From NCBI GenBank assembly GCA_947462495.1, contig CANHOY010000084.1, positions 1 through 7,136 on the forward strand: DNA of 7,136 nt. The letters are read 5' to 3'. The notes under the pieces are model-generated. The model did not search any database. It worked only from the letters and a program-made list of their open reading frames with translations, and was not told where the DNA came from. The position numbers and the translations under genes are program-made. This DNA comes from Bacteroidota bacterium. Its GTDB lineage: Bacteria; Bacteroidota; Bacteroidia; Chitinophagales; Chitinophagaceae. Every line of letters begins with the position of its first letter. The stretch's first letter is position 1. This document shows positions 1-5,199 of the stretch, one piece after another.

Positions 1-645
1 ATTGTCCATAATATTTGCAACTAAAATTAAATTGCCTTCTTTGTCACCTGGTAAATTTTCTCTTTTAAACTCAGCAGACACTTCACCTAAACTATCTGTG
101 GTATATAAAGCTGTTTCGCTTATATTTAAATTTCCACCTAATCTTTTTATAGTCACTAACATTTCAACACCTTCCATTGCTTTCCAAATAGTATCGATCA
201 TAACCAATAATTTTGCATGAACCACTTTCCCATCCAACGTATCAATTTTTAATTTTGCCTTTGTAATCGCCAACTCTCCTCTTGCCTCATCATATAATTT
301 TGAATTTGAACTTACTACTACAAAAGTTTGATTCGAAGATTTAACCCACTCTGTTTTTGCTGCAGGAGGAATTAATATTAATAATTCTCCTCTTTCTGAA
401 GTAGTGCCAGTTCCAAGTAAATTATTTTTATCATTTTCATTATTGATAAATACTTTAACTGAGATGTTTGCGATTTTTTGAAATTTGCCATCAATTTTAG
501 ACTTAGCTTCTATAACTAAATGTTGAGAAAAATTATTATCATTATAATATTTAACCCCAAGTACCAATGTCTTTTTTTCATCCGCTTGCGCATTTAATAA
601 TGCTGGTATCAGTATGAATAAAATTATTTTAAAAATGTTTTTCAT
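1..645 (-). CDS. Secreted protein with two Ig/transthyretin-like modules (partial, C-terminus off the left edge)
   Basis: The minus-strand frame is open from an ATG at 643-645 to the window edge, giving 215 codons without a stop. The N-terminus MKNIFKIILFILIPALLNAQA is a clear Sec signal peptide, with cleavage likely near residues 19-21, so the product is probably periplasmic or surface-located. The mature part is beta-rich and appears to contain two similar modules. The first (about residues 55-95) runs from an 'ISVKVFINN' strand to 'TTSERGELLILIP'. The second (about 155-215) runs from 'VEMLVTIKR' to 'TTDSLGEVSAEF'. Both follow the pattern of a strand, then a threonine-rich turn, then Gly-Glu and a strand, as in Ig-like or transthyretin-like folds. 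The start lies inside the 3' end of the NrfD-type gene (17-bp overlap), so the two are probably co-transcribed and translationally coupled. An in-frame ATG at 651 would add two residues. I do not recognise a named family. A C-terminal anchor or haem domain could lie outside the window. Confidence 0.8.
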   Translation of the reverse strand, partial: MKNIFKIILFILIPALLNAQADEKKTLVLGVKYYNDNNFSQHLVIEAKSKIDGKFQKIANISVKVFINNENDKNNLLGTGTTSERGELLILIPPAAKTEWVKSSNQTFVVVSSNSKLYDEARGELAITKAKLKIDTLDGKVVHAKLLVMIDTIWKAMEGVEMLVTIKRLGGNLNISETALYTTDSLGEVSAEFKRENLPGDKEGNLILVANIMDN

Positions 646-1945
646 TTTCATGGCTTTCGGTTTCTAATAAGGTTTCATGAATGGGTATAATAGGAAATAT
701 TCTTGCAAAAAAAGTAATCACTAATAGGGCGCCAGCTAAGGATCCTCCTGCGATGGCCCATTCTTCCCAGGTGGGAATATAATGATGATAACTAGCAGGC
801 ACATCGTGCATGGGTAAAAACGGATGTAATAAAGTGGGAGTCACAATTAAAAATCTTTTGAACCAGGAGCCTACTACTACCAATACTCCAGCAATGAATG
901 CAGGAAAGGGTTTTCTACCTTTTTTAAATAATAATATAAAAATTGGAATAAACATGGCTGTGAAAATAGCAAACCAAAATATAGGAGCAAATTCTCCAGT
1001 AAATAAGCCTAACAAATGCTCCTCCTCTGATTTTTTCATTTTAAATGCAGGTACTAAAAATTCATTTACATTAAAATATAAATAGAGTAAGGCCAACATC
1101 ACCAATACTTTTCCCATTCGATCAAAATGATCTTCCGTAATGTATTTTTCGAGCTGATAGTGTTTTCTAAAAATATACATAGCCACCACTACCCCTCCAG
1201 CGCCTACTAAAAAAGCACCTGAAATAAAATAAGCTCCAAAATTTGTGCTATCCCAACCTGGCCTATAAGTAGTAGCAAAAAGCCAAGAAGTGACAGTGTG
1301 AATGGAAAAGGCAACGGGTATAATGGCAATGGCTAAAATATTAATGGCCTTATCGGTTATTTTAAATTGTTCCGGTTTGTTTTTCCAAAAAGAACCTAAA
1401 AAAACATATAGCTTTTGCAACCACTTTCCATTTCTATCTTTAAAAGCAATCAGAATTTTTAAATCGGGTAGTAAAGGAAAATATAATAATAATAAACTTA
1501 TGATAAAGTAGGTGGTGATTACTATCACATCCCAAATAATGGGAGACTGTAAACGCCCATGTAAGAAAAGATTATAAAATCTTTCAGGACGTCCCATATC
1601 TACTATAATTATCAATGATGCAAAAGTGATGGCAGAAACTGCTATAATTTCTGCAATTCTAGTTAAAGGAGTACTCCATTTTACATTGGTTAATCTTAAC
1701 ACAGCAGTTATCAATGACCCCACTAAACTTATCGCTACAAAAAATACAAAGTTAGAGATATATATACCCCATGAAACATAATCCCTCATTGCAGTAACTT
1801 CAAGCCCATAATACAATTGACGGCTATAAGCGAAAAGTCCAATAGCGCAAATTATCGATAAACTTATCACCCAAATAGTTCCTTGTTTGCCAAATTTTTG
1901 AGGAAAAAGATCTTCGATAATTTTATTTTCTGTTAACTTATCCAC
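629..1945 (-). CDS. NrfD/ActC-type quinone-interacting membrane subunit (polysulfide reductase NrfD family)
   Basis: This 438-residue integral membrane protein has about ten hydrophobic segments (roughly residues 23-44, 57-83, 97-116, 137-159, 200-222, 237-259, 279-300, 317-340, 348-369 and 396-417). The family signature is visible as VDMGRPERF at 115-123, followed by a 'HGRLQSPIIWD' stretch at 129-139. An 'IHTVTSWLFA' helix with His216 precedes 'RPGWDSTNFGAYF' at 228-240. Ten helices and these motifs resemble ActC of alternative complex III and HybB-like proteins more than eight-helix PsrC (family knowledge). Such subunits bind menaquinone and pass electrons to or from a partner iron-sulphur protein, and that partner is encoded immediately upstream. 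The start is GTG at 1943-1945: the frame upstream reaches a stop at 1967-1969 without an ATG, and the next Met is residue 53. A 73-bp spacer separates it from the iron-sulphur gene, and its 3' end overlaps the next gene. Confidence in the family is high. The direction of electron flow cannot be read from sequence. Confidence 0.93.
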   Translation of the reverse strand: MDKLTENKIIEDLFPQKFGKQGTIWVISLSIICAIGLFAYSRQLYYGLEVTAMRDYVSWGIYISNFVFFVAISLVGSLITAVLRLTNVKWSTPLTRIAEIIAVSAITFASLIIIVDMGRPERFYNLFLHGRLQSPIIWDVIVITTYFIISLLLLYFPLLPDLKILIAFKDRNGKWLQKLYVFLGSFWKNKPEQFKITDKAINILAIAIIPVAFSIHTVTSWLFATTYRPGWDSTNFGAYFISGAFLVGAGGVVVAMYIFRKHYQLEKYITEDHFDRMGKVLVMLALLYLYFNVNEFLVPAFKMKKSEEEHLLGLFTGEFAPIFWFAIFTAMFIPIFILLFKKGRKPFPAFIAGVLVVVGSWFKRFLIVTPTLLHPFLPMHDVPASYHHYIPTWEEWAIAGGSLAGALLVITFFARIFPIIPIHETLLETESHENEKHF

Positions 1946-2018
1946 TTTGAATAATTTTAATATTACTTAATATCTTTTAAAACTAGTGTGACTCTTTAAT
2001 CAGTAAAGGCCTCTACAT

Positions 2019-2921
2019 TTACTTCTTGATTTCAAAAGGAAAATTTCTATTCACCGGTGGTAAATAATATACACTTGGCTTGGTACCCAAATCTTCCATT
2101 AATCTATAGCCCGCCTTGTCTTTTATTAAATCGCTAAATCGGAAAGTCTCTGCACCATTGGTAACGGTATCTTCTAAAATATCTCCAAACATAAATACAC
2201 CATTAGGACAAGCCGAAACACAATGAGGTAAATTGCCTTGTCTTACCATATCTGGACAGAAATCGCATTTACCTACCGTACCTACCTTTTGAGGTACACT
2301 TGTTTCACAAGAATATGGTTTGTCTGCAATTTCTTTTTCTAAAATAGGTTGCTCCCAATTAAATACTCTGGTGGAATAAGGACACGCTGCCATACAAAAA
2401 CGACAACCTATGCATCTATCGCTATCTATTAATACAATACCATCTTTTCTTTTAAAAGTGGCATCCACTGGACATACCTTAACACAGGGTGGTTCATCAC
2501 AATGCATACAGGTTGTAGGTTGCCAATAGGGAGCAGTATGTTCTGCTTCTTGCATAGGGTATACCTTAATCCAATTTTGTCCTGGATGAATATGATGCAT
2601 GTGATTACAAGCAGTTTGACATTTTTTTACACTCTTACACCTTGATAAATCAATCACCATAACAAATTTTTTTCCTGCAATACCTTCTCTTGCCTCTGTA
2701 TTCATTACCGCTGGTAATTCAGGAACTGGCTTTAAAAAAGCCTTGTCTACTTCTATAATTTCACCATCTACCGATAATAACTTAACCATCACACCAGAAG
2801 GTTTAACATCTGGTATCTCTTCTGCCGTAAATGGATTCTTCGAATTGCAACTGGCTAATGCAGCACTTGCTAATAATGAAGTTGCTAAAAAATCTCGTCT
2901 AGAATTTTGACTTATTTTCAT
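2019..2921 (-). CDS. Twin-arginine 4Fe-4S dicluster protein (NrfC/DmsB/PsrB-like electron-transfer subunit)
   Basis: This 300-residue protein is the iron-sulphur partner expected for the NrfD-type subunit downstream. A twin-arginine signal SRRDFLA (residues 7-13) is followed by a hydrophobic stretch ending in LASC with Cys25, so it is probably exported folded by Tat and may be lipidated. Four cysteine groups follow, as in DmsB/NrfC. Group I has C95, C101 and C105. Group II is C138-x2-C141-x4-C146-x3-C150-P. Group III is C170-x2-C173-x2-C176-x3-C180-P. Group IV is C219-x2-C222-x11-C234-x3-C238-P. Group I lacks its usual second cysteine, which is Val98 here, so one cluster may be [3Fe-4S]. A His-rich patch NHMHHIH lies at 106-112. 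Residues 44-59 resemble part of the 90-residue protein encoded just upstream. No molybdopterin subunit is adjacent. The role inferred is periplasmic electron relay between the NrfD quinone site and the cytochrome c encoded upstream. Confidence 0.92.
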   Translation of the reverse strand: MKISQNSRRDFLATSLLASAALASCNSKNPFTAEEIPDVKPSGVMVKLLSVDGEIIEVDKAFLKPVPELPAVMNTEAREGIAGKKFVMVIDLSRCKSVKKCQTACNHMHHIHPGQNWIKVYPMQEAEHTAPYWQPTTCMHCDEPPCVKVCPVDATFKRKDGIVLIDSDRCIGCRFCMAACPYSTRVFNWEQPILEKEIADKPYSCETSVPQKVGTVGKCDFCPDMVRQGNLPHCVSACPNGVFMFGDILEDTVTNGAETFRFSDLIKDKAGYRLMEDLGTKPSVYYLPPVNRNFPFEIKK

Positions 2922-2936
2922 TCAGCTATTTTTTAG

Positions 2937-3209
2937 TTATATTTCTTTTTTAACCCAAGACTGTAACTGCTTATTTGATATTTTATCTATGCTCCTATTA
3001 ATTTTGGATGCATCTACCTCTACTAAGAGCCCCTCTTGCGTTAAAAATTTAATTGTCTTAATTTCTTTCTCGGGTAAACAACTAATCGCTTCTTCTTTTT
3101 TATTGAACCAGCGAAAATTCATCATTGGGAATAAACTTAGTGCTCCAAGACCCGCTATTAGCTTTCTTCTGGTTGAACTATCATTTGGTAAGAGATGATT
3201 ATCTGACAT
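2937..3209 (-). CDS. Small twin-arginine-signal protein sharing a module with the FeS subunit N-terminus
   Basis: This 90-residue protein sits between the cytochrome c gene (21-bp spacer) and the iron-sulphur gene (15-bp spacer), so it belongs to the same operon. The N-terminus has STRRKLIAGLGALSLFP (residues 12-28), a twin-arginine-like signal with a short hydrophobic stretch. It may be exported or stay anchored. There is one cysteine (Cys44, in ISC) and no haem or cluster motif. Residues 52-66 (TIKFLTQEGLLVEVD) resemble residues 45-59 of the iron-sulphur protein (MVKLLSVDGEIIEVD), sharing the Lys-x-Leu, Gly and Glu-Val-Asp positions. The C-terminal segment ISNKQLQSWVKKEI is amphipathic. I know no named family for it. 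Its position and shared module suggest an accessory or assembly subunit of the NrfD/FeS complex, which is inference. The ATG at 3207-3209 is the only start upstream of the RR motif. Confidence 0.82.
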   Translation of the reverse strand: MSDNHLLPNDSSTRRKLIAGLGALSLFPMMNFRWFNKKEEAISCLPEKEIKTIKFLTQEGLLVEVDASKINRSIDKISNKQLQSWVKKEI

Positions 3210-3230
3210 AAAATGTATTTAATTAGTAAA

Positions 3231-3629
3231 TTATTTTTTTAGTGTGCGCATGTAATTCACTAAATTCCAAATATCTTCTTGATCTGGAATTTTCTTTTTA
3301 AAACTAGGCATATCATCACGGCCTTCCACTGTCTTAAAAAATAAAGCACCATCAGATTGACCTTGAACAACTGCTTTACTAAAATCGGGTGGAGTGGTTT
3401 CTAATTGTGCTGCTTTTGTACCATCTCCTAGGCCAGTTTTACCATGGCAAGAAGCACAATGTTGCCCCCATAAAATTTTTCCAGCGGCTACGGATGCTGC
3501 ATCAGATTTAACAGCATTTACTGTTTTAGCAGCCTTGTCTGGCACAGCCCATGGTTTTGTTTGTAATAAAGTGAAACTTGCACTTGTAATAAATACAATG
3601 ATTATACTTAGGATTGGAATTTTTTTCAT
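3231..3629 (-). CDS. Mono-haem class I cytochrome c
   Basis: With the ATG at 3627-3629 the product has 132 residues and begins MKKIPILSIIIVFITSASF, a typical signal sequence or N-terminal anchor. A longer frame reaches 3725 but would put 32 non-signal residues in front, so I prefer the shorter form. The haem motif CASCHG is at residues 58-63, preceded by the usual 'GKILWGQH' helix. The likely distal ligand is Met107 in DDMPSF. The C-terminal helix DIWNLVNYMRTLKK closes a class I fold (cytochrome_CBB3/cytochrome_C type). The protein should act in the periplasm as a one-electron carrier. It is the first gene of the downstream block and is followed at 21 bp by the small twin-arginine gene, so it is a natural partner of the NrfD/FeS pair. 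A hairpin at 3758-3788 separates it from the block upstream. Confidence 0.93.
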   Translation of the reverse strand: MKKIPILSIIIVFITSASFTLLQTKPWAVPDKAAKTVNAVKSDAASVAAGKILWGQHCASCHGKTGLGDGTKAAQLETTPPDFSKAVVQGQSDGALFFKTVEGRDDMPSFKKKIPDQEDIWNLVNYMRTLKK

Positions 3630-3659
3630 TGGTCTATAATTTTGGTTTTGAATAGGATA

Positions 3660-3690
3660 CAAAGTTTGTTTTATAAATGTTTGTGTTAAA
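3660..3690 (-). promoter_or_regulatory. Possible Bacteroidota-type promoter for the cytochrome c / NrfD block
   Basis: On the minus strand AAACTTTG (3667-3660) matches the Bacteroidota -7 box TAnnTTTG at five of six fixed positions. TTTA (3690-3687) lies 19 bases upstream, at the place of the -33 TTTG box. Transcription would begin about 25 bases before the cytochrome start codon. Both boxes are imperfect and the region is AT-rich, so this is only a candidate. Confidence 0.3.
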
Positions 3691-3710
3691 TGATGCCTAT
3701 CAGCAGAAAA

Positions 3711-3726
3711 TATGACTTTGCTCATA
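3711..3726. promoter_or_regulatory. Candidate Crp/Fnr-type operator upstream of the cytochrome c gene
   Basis: TATGAC-TTTG-CTCATA is an inverted repeat with arms matching at five of six positions and a four-base centre. That is the half-site spacing of FNR/CRP-family sites. Fourteen bases of it (3711-3724) match the operator-like site at 6631-6644 at 11 positions. It lies about 90 bases upstream of the cytochrome c start, between the hairpin and the candidate promoter. The regulator is not in the window. Confidence 0.35.
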
Positions 3727-3757
3727 TTCTCAAATGGACTACAAATGGCTTACACTA

Positions 3758-3788
3758 AGAGAGTCTGCCTTGACAGGGCAGACTCTCT
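3758..3788 (-). terminator. Strong intergenic hairpin, probable terminator or attenuator after the DUF5777 gene
   Basis: The arms AGAGAGTCTGCC (3758-3769) and GGCAGACTCTCT (3777-3788) are perfectly complementary over 12 bp with a 7-base loop. It lies 43 bases past the stop of the DUF5777 barrel gene and ahead of the cytochrome c gene, in an otherwise AT-rich spacer. It therefore probably divides the locus into two transcription units. Neither side has a clear T-run, so it may instead be a partial terminator, an RNA-stability element or a processing site. Confidence 0.5.
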
Positions 3789-3831
3789 ATTACTCGGCTA
3801 CATTTATATGCCTCTATTCCTTAACACTCCA

Positions 3832-4761
3832 TCAAAAATTCCATAATCTTGAAATATTAAACCCAATCAAGAATTGACTTTTTGAGAAATCATTACGATT
3901 GTATACATTATTATTTTGAGGTAAAAGATAGCCGTAGTTACCCACAAATATTTGAAAATCATGCCCGCTTGTTTTCATATCTAATCCCAAACTTATATTT
4001 GGATTAGGATTATTCATAGGATGTACAGTAATAGGTTGATCATAATTAACAATCAAAGAAAGTCCTTCTGTTAATTTATATTTACCAGCTACACTTACTG
4101 CTAAATGCCCATTATTAGTTTTTGCTTGGATCACTTTATTTTCATTATAATATCCTTCTACATTATTAAAATAAGAATAGCTAGGCGCTACTTGTAGGGA
4201 GAAGCTTTCAGTTATCTTTCGAGCGATAATTAATTGAGAAAAGAAACTGAAACGATCCTGTACATTAATAATGGGTAAGGAACTATTTTTTGCTCTAGTA
4301 TCCATTACTGAATTAGCAAATAAAGTTACACTCACTGGCATTCTATTATTCTTTATTTGTTTTAGTAATGCGTACTTTAAATTTCCATTAATCTGCATTC
4401 TGTCATTGGTGGCGCCAAAACCAAATTGCAAATCTTTAATAGGCACATAACTAAATCCCAATAACATATTAGCACTTGCAAAAAGACCGCCTAAATCCTT
4501 CCAACCATGTTCTATCGTTCCAAAACGATGCTGAATATCAAATTCAAAGGTTCCCTTAATGGGCACCATGACCGTTTGATTATCTATAATATAATTTCCA
4601 TCAAATGTATTTTTAACATAAGATTTTTTTTTCACTTCCGAAGCTACCACCTTTGTAGTGTCTTGTGCAATCAATTGATTAACACTTAAAACGAGTACCA
4701 ACATAAGTAAGGGTAGTCGAATTAAGCTAACTATTGATATATAGGATATTGCTTTTTTCAT
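3832..4761 (-). CDS. DUF5777-family outer-membrane beta-barrel protein
   Basis: From the ATG at 4759-4761 the product has 309 residues and begins MKKAISYISIVSLI, a signal peptide with likely cleavage around LIA-QDTT (residues 30-33). The frame extends to 4818, but that would overlap the upstream gene by 47 bp and put 19 charged residues before the signal. The chosen start leaves a 10-bp spacer. The mature protein shows alternating beta-strands. The segment GTFEFDIQHRFG (70-81), followed by 'ANMLLGFSYVPIKDLQFGFG' and a 'MPVSVTLFAN' strand, matches my memory of DUF5777. The C-terminus ends in an aromatic strand (SRLWNF), as expected for BAM-dependent insertion. There are no cysteines or haem motifs. 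DUF5777 proteins in Bacteroidota are often found beside cytochromes, and their function is not established. Here it could be a porin for the substrate or a scaffold for the haem lipoproteins encoded just upstream, both inferred. Confidence 0.85.
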   Translation of the reverse strand: MKKAISYISIVSLIRLPLLMLVLVLSVNQLIAQDTTKVVASEVKKKSYVKNTFDGNYIIDNQTVMVPIKGTFEFDIQHRFGTIEHGWKDLGGLFASANMLLGFSYVPIKDLQFGFGATNDRMQINGNLKYALLKQIKNNRMPVSVTLFANSVMDTRAKNSSLPIINVQDRFSFFSQLIIARKITESFSLQVAPSYSYFNNVEGYYNENKVIQAKTNNGHLAVSVAGKYKLTEGLSLIVNYDQPITVHPMNNPNPNISLGLDMKTSGHDFQIFVGNYGYLLPQNNNVYNRNDFSKSQFLIGFNISRLWNF

Positions 4762-4771
4762 TTGAATTAAT

Positions 4772-5170
4772 TTAATTGTTTTTTGCTCCTTGTTTAATCC
4801 ATGCATAAATTTTTGCATTTATTTTTTCATCAGGTCCTGCACCCATAGGCATCACTGGACTTTTTTTACCATTTAACCACAACATTAATACACTATTATC
4901 AGGATCATTGGGTTTGATATAATTTCCATCTACTAATGCTTTATAAGCATTGGCTTCGGTTAAATCTGGATTCTTAGCGCCAGCTACATGACATCCCGCT
5001 TTTGTACAACTGGTAGTAAATAATGGAACTATATCGGTTTTAAAACTCATCGTTTGAGTAATACTACTCCCTGGATTTACAACAATAGTTGAAGTTTTAT
5101 AGCATCCTGTAATAGCAAATAGAACAAGTGCAAACAGACCTAATAATATGGGTATTTTTTTGGTTAACAT
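4772..5170 (-). CDS. Mono-haem c-type lipoprotein with a CX4CH motif
   Basis: This 132-residue protein has a lipoprotein signal ending in ITGC with Cys23, so it is probably a lipid-anchored periplasmic or outer-membrane protein. A helix 'SFKTDIVPLFTTS' leads into CTKAGCH (residues 55-61). This is a CX4CH haem motif rather than CX2CH. The remainder (PDLTEANAY, then PMGAGPDEKINAKIYAW) fits the Bacteroidota/Planctomycetes family of small cytochromes, with VMPMG (106-110) likely supplying the distal Met and a terminal IYAWIKQGAKNN. It lies 29 bp downstream of the ethylbenzene-dehydrogenase-type gene and 10 bp upstream of the barrel gene, so the three are very probably one operon. Its role is inferred to be electron transfer between the haem lipoprotein and other partners. 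Covalent haem attachment through CX4CH is known in other cytochromes such as multihaem c3, so the spacing does not argue against haem binding. Confidence 0.88.
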   Translation of the reverse strand: MLTKKIPILLGLFALVLFAITGCYKTSTIVVNPGSSITQTMSFKTDIVPLFTTSCTKAGCHVAGAKNPDLTEANAYKALVDGNYIKPNDPDNSVLMLWLNGKKSPVMPMGAGPDEKINAKIYAWIKQGAKNN

Positions 5171-5199
5171 ACTTTTACTTTTAAATGTTTACACCCATT

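Noticed and set aside
810..1085. Open plus-strand frame inside the NrfD-type gene
   Set aside because: It is antisense to a well-supported family gene, with no recognisable domain. The same holds for the open plus-strand frames at 2-220, 1302-1511, 2989-3198, 3394-3639, 4507-4689 and 5460-5651.
1989..2002. TGACTCTTTAATCA in the FeS/NrfD spacer as another Crp/Fnr site
   Set aside because: The TGA and TCA half-sites are 8 bases apart instead of 6, so it does not fit the other sites.
2019..3209. The small Tat gene and FeS gene as one frameshifted gene
   Set aside because: Each has its own start, twin-arginine signal and stop with a 15-bp spacer, and the shared segment is duplicated rather than split.
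629..3629. Assignment as a canonical alternative complex III operon
   Set aside because: The multihaem ActA, the large ActB with its molybdopterin-like domain, and ActD/ActF are missing. Only the membrane subunit and FeS protein resemble it.
3630..3725. In-frame N-terminal extension of the cytochrome c to an ATG at 3725
   Set aside because: It adds 32 polar residues before an evident signal sequence and overlaps the operator-like repeat and candidate promoter. The ATG at 3629 is the better start.
4762..4818. In-frame N-terminal extension of the DUF5777 gene to an ATG at 4818
   Set aside because: It would overlap the upstream lipoprotein gene by 47 bp and bury the signal peptide behind 19 charged residues.
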